DNA from: Solea solea
Taxonomy: Eukaryota > Chordata > Actinopteri > Pleuronectiformes > Soleidae
NCBI RefSeq assembly: GCF_958295425.1
Contig: NC_081139.1
Span: forward strand, 21,395,888-21,459,887
Direction: 5' to 3'
Length of the DNA stretch: 64,000 nucleotides
Under the pieces are notes generated by a model. It did no database searches, had not been told where the DNA came from, and saw only the letters and a program-made list of their open reading frames with translations. The position numbers and the translations under genes were made by a program. Positions within the stretch are counted from its first letter, which is position 1. Each line of letters starts with the position of its first letter. Of this stretch, positions 1 to 38,892 are shown piece after piece.

Positions 1-55
1 CTTCATTTCATTGCCCATGCCATTTGTGCAAGATTCAGCCATGCAGTAATCTGAC

Positions 56-27573
<27,518 letters not shown>

Positions 27574-28411
27574 GACTGGCACACACACACACCTGCAGCA
27601 GAGGACAGCAGTAAAAACACAAGTTTAAAGACAAGAAAAAGTCAAAGAAATGCAAAACTCACTTGTTACAGCAGCAAAATAACAGTAAGAGTGTTTGGTC
27701 TGAATCTGAATTAGCACTGCTAAGTTAACCGTGAGCCACAACTGCAAACACACACATGATCTGATCAGCTACAGTATGCACATGTCGTTTTACAAAAGCA
27801 GTTCACACTCACTTAAACTCGTGTCGCTGCAGCAGTTATATAGAGAACACGTTGACATGTAACCTACTGATCTTCTTTTGGGAATATCTATTGTACTATA
27901 GCAGACAATCACTCACTCAGTAAATTATGGGATGGCACCAGTAAAGTCACTTTACCAGGCAAACTACTCGTGGTTATTTGATTAAACAAAAATCCAGATG
28001 CCACATGCAGATCTGTGACAGATCTGTGAGCGATCTGTGAGACTGAGCAGCCTTGACAGAGGTTAATACTCTCTGAGTGCTTTCTCTACATTTGTGAAAT
28101 TTTCTTAATTATTGTTTAATTCCATTTTTGTTGTATGTTAAATTTGACATTTAATGCGTGGACCCAAAAAAGAGTAACTGCTACATTAGTGGCAGTTAAT
28201 AGAGACACAAACAAATAAACAGACAATAAAGGCACAGTGTGGAGTACACTGATGCCGCTGTATGGATTTGCATACAGGAAAATTGTCTGATTACGGTAAC
28301 TGCGAGTTGTTTGAGTTATGCTGTAGACTAGAGACACACAATTTAGGGGGGTAGGGGGTGGAACTGCAATATTACAGGTGTGATTGTGATTTGATTAGCA
28401 GTATATTATTT

Positions 28412-28738
28412 TACGGTGCAATGTGTAACATTTCGCAGGGTTTATTGGCATGAATTGAAAATGCCAAGTACGTAAAGCAAGTGTGATTGTATAGAATAAA
28501 ATCACTTAAAAATCAAAGTCCTTTGGTTTCCGTAGCCTTAGTGTGATCTTAGTTTGCACTTTATACTTTATACAAGGGCCTTGCCTTACAGAGGCTGCCA
28601 TCTTGTACCACCACGTTTCTACAGCAGCCTGAATGGACAAAACCAGCCACAACGACAGCTTACTACTCAAAATGACTTTGTTAAATGTTTGTTAGATTAG
28701 AAGTCTTAGCTCTTACACACTGGACCTTTGAGTTAGTT
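28412..28738. mobile_element. MITE with GTGTAACATTT / TACACACTGGACC ends
   Basis: The left end gtgcaatgtgtaacatttcg and right end ttacacactggacctttgag are inverted. The body contains gaggctgccatcttgtac and gtttctacagcagcctgaat, words of a common teleost MITE. Partial relatives lie at 31720-31905 and 63090-63235. Confidence 0.65.
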
Positions 28739-28969
28739 TCAGTTAAAGATTCACTTTAATAGTGCCAAAAGTGAGTAAGAGTAAGTGCATTGTTTTTGTC
28801 TTCTTATGTGTTCTTGAGTCAAAGATATGATTCATTTTATGTCTTTTATTTACAGGAGTAGATAATAAGTACTTTTTGCTCAGATGTGTTTATATAGTTG
28901 GTGAAAATAAAAAAAGACAATTGCACATTCTTATAGCCTCTGCATATACGGTTACTGTATATATGGAAA

Positions 28970-29130
28970 AAGCAGCGTTGATAAGGGTTAAGCGCAACAC
29001 TATTTAAATATCTAAATATATATAAAGATTTCTTTAATATGTTTAAATATTATTGGGTTTTATTTATCTCCACACACTACAGGGGGCCCCTGGTGACCAG
29101 GGCCACTTAGTTCTCCCATGGGCCAGCTCT
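28970..29130 (+). repeat. GGGCCCCTGGTG-ending repeat, copy 1
   Basis: caacactatttaaatatcta through ctccacacactacagggggc and cctggtgaccagggccactt. The same order occurs at 30505-30645. Confidence 0.55.
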
Positions 29131-29770
29131 GATAATACTGCTCCCACAGGCTTGTTAGGTTGGCACTAAACAAAATGTGGCCAGTATTTATCATACTTAT
29201 TTATATTTTTTTTGCATAAAACTGAGAAATTCCAAATAAAAATCGCACTGTTTGCGATTTGAATCGATTAAAATCGCGATGTGACAGTTCACATCTAGTT
29301 GTATCTTCTGGCTGAGGTGAATAAGGAGCTGTAGGGAGCATAGATCCTCCAGTGAAGCAGCTGATGATACACTCTGTGGGCACTGCAGGTTCACCTCACT
29401 CCTACTTGTGAGGCGCCACCTCTCACTCACCGTGGTAGATAAATCATTTTTAAAAACACACACGCACACACAAACGGCGGCTTCAGCTGACTGCTGGAAG
29501 CTTTTAAACAGAGACAGGCCTATAAATCATGACATTTTACAGGGAATAAACACGCAGTAACGTCTAAAACAAACACACGAAACTTGGTCCAGAGAGTCAG
29601 CGGTGGCTGGTGCTAAAAGGCTGCATCCGCAATCACTGGAGTCACTCTCTCTCGGGTGTTTTTTTAAATCGTTCACAAACATCCGTTAACAACCATGTGA
29701 CGAGAGCAGCGGACTGTAAATGTTGGTAAATCCGCTGCGAGGAGCGGGTAATGGAGAGGAAGAGGAGGAA

Positions 29771-29790
29771 GAAGAAGAAGAAGAGAGGAT
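29771..29790. repeat. (GAA)n tract
   Basis: Short purine tract just inside the first itpr1 intron, next to the probable first exon. Confidence 0.8.
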
Positions 29791-29823
29791 GGTGAAGTGA
29801 ACAAGTTGTGCGACCAACTTTAC

Positions 29824-30130
29824 CTTCGCCGCTGTCGCCGCCGTTGCTGTGGAGCTAAACGCTCGGTTGTTCAGCTTCCTGTGGAGCCGCTAAGTAACAT
29901 AGTGACGGCGGCTCTTCTCAGCTCTGCGGCTCCCGTAACCGTCCAGGTTTCTCTGACAGCTCTGTCACCTCTCCTGTCTGCCTGTCTGTCTGTCTCAGTG
30001 TGTGTCTGTGTGTGTGTGTGTGTACGTGTCGGCGCTGCGGGGCTGTGCTCACTGAGGCGGCAGCACCAGCAGCAGCGGCTGCAGCAGCTCTGGATGAATG
30101 TGGTGCTGCTGATTGACTGACTCCCTGCCA
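29824..30130 (-). promoter_or_regulatory. itpr1: probable itpr1 promoter and 5' UTR exon
   Basis: The stretch is rich in CpG and GCNGCC triplets, unlike its AT-rich surroundings. Minus-strand transcription would end at a good donor, GCGAAG|GTAAAG (exon end 29824), joinable to the acceptor before the start-codon exon at 27592. The upstream boundary is a guess. Location and composition support it; no transcript evidence is available. Confidence 0.45.
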
Positions 30131-30374
30131 CTTATTCCTCTACTCCAGGGGTCGTAAGTGTTGAAATGACGTCCATGTGGATCCATCCTTGCACCACCGA
30201 CGAAATCACTCACTCACTCCCACTGCAATGTCCGAATTCATCAGGTGAAATAAAAAAGACACAGTTTTGAGCAACTTCTTAAAGGTCCAGTGCAGAGTTT
30301 CTTATAACTTCAGAGGTTCAAGGTCGTAAAATGCTGCAGAAACCTCAGAGGCCCAGCTTAGGTTAGTTCATTAG

Positions 30375-30660
30375 CTAGCAGTGCTGGCCCAAGTCTTTAT
30401 GGGGCCCAAAGCTGAGTTAGATGTAGACCCCTCCCACCACCTCAGAACTCAGAGCAAAAGTGCACTATATTAACTACAACATAAAACCAAATAACTTAAG
30501 TTCAACACTATTTAGATTATATATCTAAATATATCTTTATTTCTTTAATATGCTATAATGTTATAATATAATGCTATAATCTCCCTCCACACACAGTTTG
30601 GGCCCCCTGGTGGTCAGGGAGGCCCAAGCAGCCACTTAGCTTACGTGTGCCTCTCTGCTA
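30375..30660 (+). repeat. GGGCCC repeat, long copy 2
   Basis: Begins ctggcccaagtctttatggg (as at 23878) and ends gggccccctggtggtcaggg. It joins in one copy the left end seen at 13105/23878 and the right end seen at 28970, so these are parts of one family. Confidence 0.55.
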
Positions 30661-32040
30661 GCAAGAATGAAGCACGACACTGAAGCAAAGAGATGACACT
30701 GAAATATTAAATATATTGCCTGGTGGTACTTCAAGGTTGACTGAATTAATGACATAAGCATTTTTGGTTTTACAATATAAACGACAAAGCAGAACACTTA
30801 AGGTGAATTTGCTACTGGCAGAAATAAAATAAATGCCACACATATTTACACAGATCTATTTCACACAATATACTGTACAATAATATAAAAAAAAAAGGGG
30901 GAAAAGCTAAAAGCTTTTGTTTTTACCTCTCATCTACAGTCCTGAAATAACCTGGAAAATAACAACCTATATTCCTAGATTATTCTACATTTTTAAAACT
31001 TTTGGAAATATACAGAAACTATATTTTACATTGATTCTGACTTTACATTTTTCATGGACACAAACTTCTTTCCTTCCCTTATCTCTAGCTTTAATTCTGA
31101 ACTTGACAAGTATTCCCAGTGTTTTTAAATACACAATGGGGGTCACACTAACCCCCTTTGTAGTAGTATTTTAGTATTAGTTTATTGTTTTAGGCTATTT
31201 TTTAATTTGAAGAGGCTTTCCAATCAGAAGGTTACTGCTCAAATGAAGAGAAGTGGCATCCTTTTTGGTCATTCCTGGACACAGGAAAGGGAGAGGTGAG
31301 CAGTCTCACCATTAGATGTTACTATTTCTTACACCTTGACCAACAAAATTGTGAATTGCAGAACACTTCATACTATGCAGATGACAAACAGCTATGACAT
31401 TTATTATTATTGTAAAAAAAACACTAGCTTTAATGTTTATTTTGGAGACATGACAAGAAGCACAATAAAGCTTCAAGAGGGAATGTGTGGCTTTGAGAAC
31501 ATTTAGGTCCAAATGAAACACACATAAAACTTTAAACAAACTTTCTGCAGTCTCATAAATCATTAATATGTCACTATTTCTCACAGAATTGCAGTTATTT
31601 GTATGTATATGTATCAAAGAAAGTGTAATATTTTAGAATCTACACTTATAATTTGCAGAACGTCTCATTTTCAAACCCTCATGGTTTTATAAGATGCCAA
31701 AAACGTTGAAGCAGATTATCCAGTATTTCATAAACACCCCGGTTACAGCTCACTCTTGAATAAAGTACATATAAAGGCCTGTCCTACGGCTACGAAAACA
31801 ATATGATTTTGACTCTTCTGTGATTATACAAACATATTTATGTGTAGTATATTACATTTTTGCCAATAAAACCCCCCAAAATGTTACACACTGGTCAATT
31901 AAATATCATATTCTCATCAAACCAAACATGAGAAAATGTACCAATGCAGAAAAAAAATTGTACATACATAATTTTGATTACATTTAATAGAAATAAATGC
32001 AACAAGTGTGCCCCTTGGTCGAGAAAGAGTTACAGACGCT
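30660..32040. other. itpr1-sumf1 intergenic stretch
   Basis: Between the probable itpr1 promoter and the sumf1 promoter. Apart from the repeats listed, the sequence is AT-rich and non-coding; I see no further gene. Confidence 0.5.
31720..31905 (+). mobile_element. partial MITE of the TACACACTGG family
   Basis: tattacatttttgccaataa, then aacccccc, then tgttacacactgg at about 31885-31898. It shares the order gtgattata, gta-tattacattt, aataaa-ccc with 63160-63230. Confidence 0.55.
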
Positions 32041-32049
32041 GCTGCTACA

Positions 32050-32084
32050 GTCATGTGACTAACCACGTGACTTTTTGCGGAAGT
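32050..32084 (+). promoter_or_regulatory. sumf1: sumf1 promoter: tandem TFEB/MITF-type E-boxes and ETS site
   Basis: GTCATGTGAC at 32050-32059 and CCACGTGAC at 32063-32071 put two E-box cores 12 bp apart. GCGGAAGT at 32077-32084 matches the ETS core. All lie 16-85 bp before the candidate start codons, and no TATA box is visible. The first site equals the M-box and the second is nine of ten bases of the CLEAR element (GTCACGTGAC) used by TFEB/TFE3 at lysosomal genes. Function is inferred from motif and place. Confidence 0.6.
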
Positions 32085-32103
32085 AAGAAAGTCAACAACA
32101 TGC

Positions 32104-32412
32104 ATGAATCTTCTTGAGCCGAATGTAGTTTTAATGGCGCGATATTTTGCGGTGTTATTACTCATCGCTGCGTTTACGGACACAGCTCTGTGTCTGCAGG
32201 AGTCATGCGGGGCCGAGCAGGGAAGCGACGCCCGGCAGGGAGAACCAAGCTGCGGCTGTGAAAACCTGAAGAGAGACGCTGTCTTTACTGCTGCCGCCGA
32301 GGACAGGGTGGAGGACAGGACAGCCTCAGTGGACGAAGCCGCCAAATACTCCAGAGACTCCAACGAGAAGCTGCCAGATGCTGAGGAAAATGAGAAGGGC
32401 ACACAGAGTCAG
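32104..32412 (+). CDS. sumf1: sumf1 exon 1 (signal peptide, SCGC motif)
   Basis: Open from the ATG at 32104, with the preferred start at 32134. Encodes the signal peptide, a low-complexity acidic linker and the S-C-G-C pair. Donor CAG|GTAAGT. A five-codon upstream ORF (32100-32117) overlaps the first ATG out of frame, which favours 32134. Confidence 0.9.
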
Positions 32413-35400
32413 GTAAGTAACAGAAGAGAATGTCGTGACGTGACAGTGTGTACGTGAATACAGGGTGGGTGGGAGGGGGGACAGAGCTGATGTCCTGTGG
32501 TCAAAGGAGATGCGTTCAGGGCCCATTTTTAAATCTAGGTGTCAACAGTTGTAGTTGTATCCACATGTGATACTTCACAGTTCTGCAGAATCTTTCAAAG
32601 AGCAGCTTAAGACCCTGTGGTTCAGACAGGCTTTTAGTTAGGTGTGGGTTTTACTACAACAGGTTTTATCTTATTATTTTTATGTCTGTGCTTGTATCTG
32701 CGAGTGTTGTCTGCTGTGTATTGTGTACCTACTTTTTACTGTTTTTCTGAGAAAGCACTTTGTGAATCCTTTCTGTGAAAAGTGATTTTTAAATTAAAAA
32801 CTAAAAACTTACTAACTTACTGAGCACAGAAGTTAATACCGGGTGGGAACAGAGCCATCAATTCTCCTGTCTCCCTCTCCATACCGGTAGTTAACTAGTT
32901 TATTATATTGTAAATTGTTTATATTCATTTTATTGTATGTATCATAATAAATACACTCATACACTCCTACTTAAAATGATAGATTTCCCTTTAAAATACA
33001 TCAGCCAGTCTCATAATCAGAGGTGCCAAACGGGGCCCCCAATCGATTATCCAACAATAGATTTATTTTTCATCATAAATATGTATTTACTGTGAAGGAT
33101 ACATCATTCCATATCCAAACAAGCACTTTTACTTATCATATTGCCCACCTGCTACTGAACAGTTGTTTGAAACCCCTGCTCTAAGTGATGTGATATAAGA
33201 GACTCATTATGTCCTGAAAGACACTGAACCATAACATATGATAGAGGTGGGAATCACAGGGTACGCCACGACACAATTCACGATACATGGTCCATGATAC
33301 CAATACTGTAATATCATGATGCAACGATTCTGTGATAATCAGTATATTGCAAGACAATCGTATAGTGATACATCACAAAATCTGTCTAACTGAAGACAAC
33401 AAAATGTCTGAAGAGTTAAAAGTGCAGGATTTCTCTATGTATTCACAACGTGTAAAGAACAAAGTGCATAAAGTCGTGGATGGGGCATCTCTTAACGTAG
33501 CTTTCTCCACCATTATCCCGCTGTAAACTCCCTCTTCTTCTTCTTCTTGCCATGTAACTTCCGCCAAAGTTCTCTTCTGGACTGTTTACTTTAGAGCACT
33601 TTAATCTGGCATATCACTTATCATATTGCACGAGGAAGGACGAGGATATATGACCAAGTCAATATTTTGACCTACCGCTTATGAAGTAACTATTTTCGAT
33701 TTCAGGAGGTAGATTTATTTATTATTTGATGCACTCTGAAGCCTTTTGTAAAAACAAAACAAATTTAAAAAAAGGCATGTACTGTGTGCATCACGATCAC
33801 TTTAATGGATTGACCTGGAAACATTACATTCCTCCCTGGCAGTGAGCCATGCGGACTCCAAGTTCAGAAAAATGGGAAGAATTGGCCTTGTGTTTTTGCC
33901 ACATAAGCAGACTGTTATCTGACTTCCATTTCCCTGTTCACTATTGAGTAGAGCTTAGTCTCAGTTTATTCATGGAATGGGCAGTGTGCTTTATAATCCA
34001 CTGTGTCACTCAGAAATATCTACAAGTAAAATTAGGACTCATGGCATTGATTAGGTAGTTAATGCCATGGTTTGGCAGCAATAAAGAAGTGTCACTCAGC
34101 TCAGGACTGGGAATTTCCCTTTGTCCTGGAAGATCTTGTATAATATTACAAGACCAGTCGTGCACAACAAACACTGTAGGTAACTGAAGAAGGTGATATC
34201 TGGTGCCGCTATGGAAGACAAATTGAAAGAAATCAAAGTTTAATATATAACTTAATAATACGATGTTGACGAACTATGGTGCACGGTTAATCTTGTTTAA
34301 TTATGTACTTTTATTTTGTTATTTTAATACGTTTATCTCTATATTTTATTTTTAAGGTATTTGCAGTTTGCAGCCGCCTTAATTAAGCAGCCTTTAATTA
34401 AGACTCATCGTCTTTATTACTGTGTAACTTTAAGAGATTCATGCTCCCGTACAGATGGTGCTGATTTCTGGAGGAGAGTTCCTGATGGGCACAGATAACC
34501 CTGGCATCCCTGCAGATGGCGAAGGTCCCCAGAGGCTGGTGTACGTGGACTCCTTCTACATGGACATCCAGGAAGTCACGCACAGGCAGTTTCAGAGCTT
34601 TGTCAGTGCCACAGGATATGTCACTGAGGTATGGGATTATTGCAACTCTAAAAAAAAAACACATGTTTTTCTACAGTGTTAGTGTCAGCTTTGCTCATGA
34701 TATATTCTACTTTTAGGCAGAGAAATTTGGAGACTCTTTTGTGTTTGAGGGGATTTTGAGTGAGACGGTCAAGAACCAGATCACCCAGGCAGTAAGTATG
34801 AATATTGAACAGTTGACTAACCCGCACCGATCCTTTGATGCAACAATAGGAACAGACATGTGCACACACATGTTATTTTTAGTAACAGCAGAGACAAGAT
34901 CAGTCTGGAAGTCTAGAAATCTGTCTGTAAAATCTATTTAACGTACACTTTATTCTTATTGTGTAAATGTTTGGAAATACTAGTTAGAAATTGTGATTAT
35001 TAGCTTATGGCAGAAAGAAAAACAATATTTTGTGTACGTCATTGAGATATAAATAAGTCTCTATGCCGTGAGCCTTGAGATGCTCATATTTTATCTCTTT
35101 TGTTCGACACAAAGAAGACATATAGTACAGTTATTTAAGAGGCTTTAAAAGGTTCACGGTTTGCTTGAAAGAGGCCTGAGCCTGAGGCTTGAGGCCTGAC
35201 AAAAGCCAGACAGCAGGGAATTTGCACATGACAGCTTCATTTTAGCTCGTATGTGTTCTGATCATGTGGCTGAGAAGGTGCTGTGTGCCCAACAGCTCTA
35301 CAAGTAAACATTAGTGCACTCGAATGACGTGTTTTGAAGAAAAACTAAATGGGAGTAAGAGAGGAATAGTTAACCATCACTTCTGTAAATAGGTGGCTGC

Positions 35401-38033
35401 TGCCCCCTGGTGGCTACCTGTCAAAGGGGCCAACTGGAGGCAACCTGAGGGTATAGACTCCAACAATGCAGACAGGTATACATTTATTCAACACAAAAAC
35501 CTAATAAAGTTGAGCAATTATTTATTACTTTGATTCTTATTTGTAGGCTGGACCATCCTGTGGTACATGTGTCCTGGGCAGATGCCGTGGCCTACTGTTC
35601 CTGGGCCAACAAGAGACTTCCTACAGAGGCAGAATGGGAGTACGCCTGCAGGAGTGGACTGAAAGACAGGTATGGTGTTTGCTGGACAAAGTTTGTGTGT
35701 CTGGTTTCCTCGTTAAGTGTGTTTTTATGTCCGTTTCCTGTTATGCTGCTCCTGCGTGTAGACTTTATCCCTGGGGAAACAAGTTGAACCCAAAAGGACA
35801 ACACTACGCCAACCTGTGGCAGGGGGATTTCCCCAACCACAACACTGGAGAGGACGGATATGTCAAAACCTCACCAGTGAGTCACACACGAAGATTGTAA
35901 AATGTCATAGTTGGGTTTTTTAATTTTTCAAATTAGGGAGATGGAAGACAGATTTATAACCAAGTATCTCCCTGTGGAATGTCCATGAAATAATAGTAAA
36001 AAAAGCTAATTTAATGAAATGATGATCACAGCAGCATCAAAACAACTTTAGAAATATGAATGTTTTAGGGATGAGCTGCTGAATCTGCATTATTCATGCA
36101 CAAGCCATAAATACAGCTGTTGCAGATTGTAAAATAATTTTTGTGGCCTATTATGGGTAAAAAACGATGACACCAAATGTAAATATAGAGGGAATCCATT
36201 TGTAAAATTGAAATGTAACCTTTTAATGTACAATATTCACACCAAATAAACCAATAATCATTATGGCCGTGACTTCCACATACTTGAGTGGCTTGTGTTT
36301 TCTCTGAGGTTTAGAGGCAGTGTCAGAAGTTTTGTAATGAGATGAACATCCCTTTTCTACAGGTGATGTCCTATCCTGCCAACGGCTTTGGTCTGTATGA
36401 TATGGTGGGTAACGCTTGGGAATGGACTGCAGACTGGTGGGCTGTGCATCACACCACTGAACGGCAGCACAATCCAGTAAGGACACATCACCAAGTTTAG
36501 TTTCCCAGGTTTATTTTGTCTCTGACATGACCTCATTCTCCCCTCGATCAGACGGGTCCTCCTTCAGGCAAAGACAGGGTGAAGAAGGGAGGTTCATATA
36601 TGTGCCACAAGGTAAATGCTTTTACACCAGCAATATTCTCTGTGTTTAAGTTTGAATCCAAAACTGTCAAAATTATATAATAAACAAAAAATGTGGATGA
36701 TTGATATTTGAGTTGAGTCACCTGAGGAGTGAGGACAAAGAGAGAACATGCACAATCTACAGGAGAGAGAGGGATAAAAGAAAGTGCTCAGTGCATCATG
36801 GCAGTTCAGTAGTTTACTTCTGTGGCACCACAACAAAGAGCTCCAGGGCTCATTTTACACATCCATTACGAGAGACTTGGTTTAAAAGCTTAAATCCTAG
36901 CATTAATTGTGGCGATGTTGCAAATCCAAATGCTGAAGTCTCAGCTTCACTTTCTACACTCAGAGATAAGTAGATTAAATATGCACTCACTGGCCACTTC
37001 ATTAGGTAAAGAGGACAATTAATGGAGTGGCACCTGGTGTACTCGTCTGCTGTTGCCCATCTGCTTCAAGATTCAAGTTAATGTATGAGTGGTCTTCCAC
37101 TTACCTTGATTGTAACAAGTGCTTATTTGAGTTCCTGTAGCCTTTTTGTCTCCTCTGATATCAAGGAGGTTTTTTTTTCTGAAAGAACTGCTGCCCACTG
37201 GATATTTTCTCTTTTTTCTCGACCATTCTCTGTAAAGCCTAGAGGTGGTTGTGTGTTAAAATCCCAGTAGATCAGCAGTTGCTGAAATACTCAGACCAGC
37301 CCATCTGGCACCACCATGCCACATTATAAACTATCCCTTCATTTCTATTCTGATGCTCAGTTTGAACTTGAGCACATCATCTTGACCATGTCTACATGCT
37401 TAAATGCACTGATTTTAAATGCACTGTTGCTGCCATGTGAACGGCTAATCAGATATTTGTGTTAACAAGCATTTAAACAAGTGTACCTAATAATGTGGCC
37501 AGTGAGTGCAAATCCGTTTCAGTAAAGGCTGTTTTTACTCTTCACAGAAATACAGCGCTCATACCAACACTTATAGTATATTAATATCTGCAACACCATA
37601 TGAGCCACCCACTGGTGACCATTGGAGTCTGTCTGCCACCGTCATTGGTTGCTATGTAACTCATTTCCTGGGAAATGAGCACAAACCACAGAGGCCTTCT
37701 TGTTTGTTCTGACTAAACCATGTGTGGGAAGAGAGCGAGAGAACAACAGTCAGACATGCTTCAGCAATGCTTGATGTTGGATAATTGAAAAAGTCAACTT
37801 TTCTGAAAAAAGCATTAAGGTGGTGACTCATATCAACTGTATGAACGTCTCCTGAATGTTTTTGAATTGTATGTCCCTCAGTGAGAAACTTAATTCACAC
37901 ATTATCTCTCTTTTCTTTCACCTTCCTCCAGTCCCACTGTTACAGATACCGATGTGCGGCCCGTAGCCAGAACACTCCCGACAGCTCAGCTTCTAATCTT
38001 GGTTTTCGCTGCGTCTCTCAGGAGCAACAGTGA
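32134..38033 (+). CDS. sumf1: sumf1, sulfatase-modifying factor 1 (formylglycine-generating enzyme), 9 exons, complete
   Basis: An ER-lumen enzyme that oxidises the active-site cysteine of nascent sulfatases to formylglycine, with copper and O2. Coding exons: 32134-32412, 34455-34628, 34717-34791, 35393-35475, 35547-35669, 35762-35876, 36363-36476, 36552-36611, 37932-38033. All junctions are GT-AG and in frame. I start at 32134 ([20 protein letters not shown], a good signal peptide), giving 374 residues, the human length. An in-frame ATG at 32104 would add ten residues. C40 and C42 match the N-terminal S-C-G-C pair. The FGE fold runs from M-V-L-I-S-G-G-E-F to G-F-R-C. Catalytic cysteines are C339 (Y-M-C-H, exon 8) and C344 (H-C-Y, exon 9), matching human C336 and C341. 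Structural cysteines include C349 and C368. The human N141 glycosylation sequon is lost. The gene is divergent from itpr1 and convergent with lrrn1. Confidence 0.97.
32515..32850. mobile_element. possible GGTATTAAC-type element interrupted by a LINE tail
   Basis: The left words gttcagggcccatt-ttaaatctaggtgtcaaca and right gaagttaataccgggtgg are inverted and resemble the ends of the element at 2996-4046. The middle is the LINE tail below. Decayed, in sumf1 intron 1. Confidence 0.4.
32580..32815 (+). mobile_element. LINE 3' end fragment
   Basis: One frame reads [16 protein letters not shown], the terminal motif (S-F-K-x-x-L-K-T-x-L-F-R-x-A-F) of L2/CR1-like LINE ORF2. It is followed by the usual tail gaaagcactttgtgaatcct and gtgaaaagtg. 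Confidence 0.7.
33015..33180 (+). mobile_element. hAT-like GTGTCAAAC element, copy 3
   Basis: The left end cagaggtgccaaacggggcc and right end ttgtttgaaacccctgctct form imperfect inverted termini. The internal words match 19945-20640. At ~165 bp it is a short deleted derivative in sumf1 intron 1. Confidence 0.65.
33235..33660 (+). repeat. possible interspersed repeat (GGTGGGAATCAC)
   Basis: aggtgggaatcacagggtac followed by repeated cacgata/atgata words resembles a dispersed fish repeat. Boundaries are unclear. Confidence 0.35.
33661..34454. other. sumf1: sumf1 intron 1, remainder
   Basis: No recognisable element; AT-rich unique sequence leading to exon 2. Confidence 0.5.
34455..34628 (+). 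CDS. sumf1: sumf1 exon 2
   Basis: 58 codons from [17 protein letters not shown] to [13 protein letters not shown], the start of the FGE fold. Acceptor gtacag, donor GAG|GTATGG. The human N-S-T sequon is S-A-T here. Confidence 0.97.
34717..34791 (+). CDS. sumf1: sumf1 exon 3
   Basis: 25 codons from [16 protein letters not shown] to TVKNQITQA. Acceptor cttttag, donor GCA|GTAAGT. Confidence 0.97.
34792..35392. other. sumf1: sumf1 intron 3
   Basis: Unique sequence; a short internal repeat of gaggcctgagcctgaggctt (about 35171-35200) is the only structure seen. Confidence 0.5.
35393..35475 (+). CDS. sumf1: sumf1 exon 4
   Basis: [20 protein letters not shown] then IDSNNAD plus two bases of the next Arg codon. 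Acceptor taaatag, donor ACAG|GTATAC. Confidence 0.96.
35547..35669 (+). CDS. sumf1: sumf1 exon 5
   Basis: [20 protein letters not shown] then [20 protein letters not shown]. The two cysteines match human C218 and C235 (structural disulfides). Donor ACAG|GTATGG. Confidence 0.97.
35762..35876 (+). CDS. sumf1: sumf1 exon 6
   Basis: [20 protein letters not shown] then [18 protein letters not shown], including calcium-site loops of the family. Acceptor gtgtag, donor CCA|GTGAGT. Confidence 0.97.
36363..36476 (+). CDS. sumf1: sumf1 exon 7
   Basis: [20 protein letters not shown] then [18 protein letters not shown], with the family G-N-A-W-E-W motif. Acceptor ctacag, donor CCA|GTAAGG. Confidence 0.97.
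36552..36611 (+). CDS. sumf1: sumf1 exon 8 (first catalytic Cys)
   Basis: 20 codons, [20 protein letters not shown], with catalytic C339. Acceptor gatcag, donor AAG|GTAAAT. Confidence 0.97.
36981..37510. mobile_element. MITE with CACTCACTGGCCAC terminal inverted repeats
   Basis: The left terminus (36982-37008) and right terminus (37484-37510) are inverted repeats with few mismatches, reading tgcactcactggccac inwards. The family is widespread in fish. It carries no transposase. It lies in sumf1 intron 8, which separates the two catalytic-cysteine exons. Confidence 0.85.
37932..38033 (+). CDS. sumf1: sumf1 exon 9 (second catalytic Cys, stop)
   Basis: [20 protein letters not shown] then [13 protein letters not shown] and TGA. 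Contains catalytic C344. Acceptor cctccag. Confidence 0.97.
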   Translation, partial: SHCYRYRCAARSQNTPDSSASNLGFRCVSQEQQ

Positions 38034-38429
38034 CCTGACCTGCTTGTCTCCATCACATGGTCTGTTCTCCCATCTGCTGTCCGACCCCTGTGCTGGATGC
38101 AGAGATGATCCGTGAAAGCAGAATTTGTTTTTTACTCACTTTACTTTCACCAAATTCTTGTGTAATGATTTACATTTGGAGTCAGGATTATATTACACTG
38201 CTGCATATGACGTCATTCCTTTGGTTTGGTTGTTTTTGTCATACTTTTCCTGAGAAATGTGTGGGAAAAGATTGATGGTGTCTGAGCTCAAGCAGTGTGG
38301 GGCAGTGAATTTGCAAATTACAGTTTGTCATTATCAGCTGTTGGATGGTTAAGATGAAGACTAAACATAATTTCTTAATGTATACAGAGATTGTTGTAAA
38401 ACTGTTGTAAAATATTTTTGTATACTTTT

Positions 38430-38435
38430 ATTAAA
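38430..38435 (+). terminator. sumf1: sumf1 polyadenylation signal (ATTAAA)
   Basis: ATTAAA about 400 bp after the stop, the first strong signal downstream; the 3' UTR would end near 38450. Confidence 0.55.
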
Positions 38436-38892
38436 CAAATTGAATGGAAGCCTAAGTGCTCTGTCTTTCTCTTTGTGAGATTGTGTACTGCATGTGTAGA
38501 TGTGAATTCATGTTTTTTGGGTATAATTATCTTGCCGGAAAAATACTCAATTTCCTAAATGTCCATCAAAACATTAAAAGCTACATAAAGGTTAATTTAT
38601 ACAAATTGAATGAAATCATTTTAAATCTCTCAGTGGGGATTGCTGTAGTTCATAGCTTTCACCAGAGGGCAGTAATCCCTCAAACATACATAGGTCTGGT
38701 TATCCTTCAGTTTGACTGTATTGTAGTTAAACACTGACATCATAAAGCTTTTAAGTCTCTTAAAAATATGAGGGAGCCTCCACTAGCACAGTAAAGCTAG
38801 GTTATATAGCTAACTATAAAGCTAACTAGAGGGGTAGCATTACTGTTGTCTAACAATGAATTAAAGACCATCTGCAAAAGAACAAAAAAGTA

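Noticed and set aside
31917..32402. 161-codon minus-strand frame
   Set aside because: Antisense shadow of sumf1 exon 1 and its promoter.
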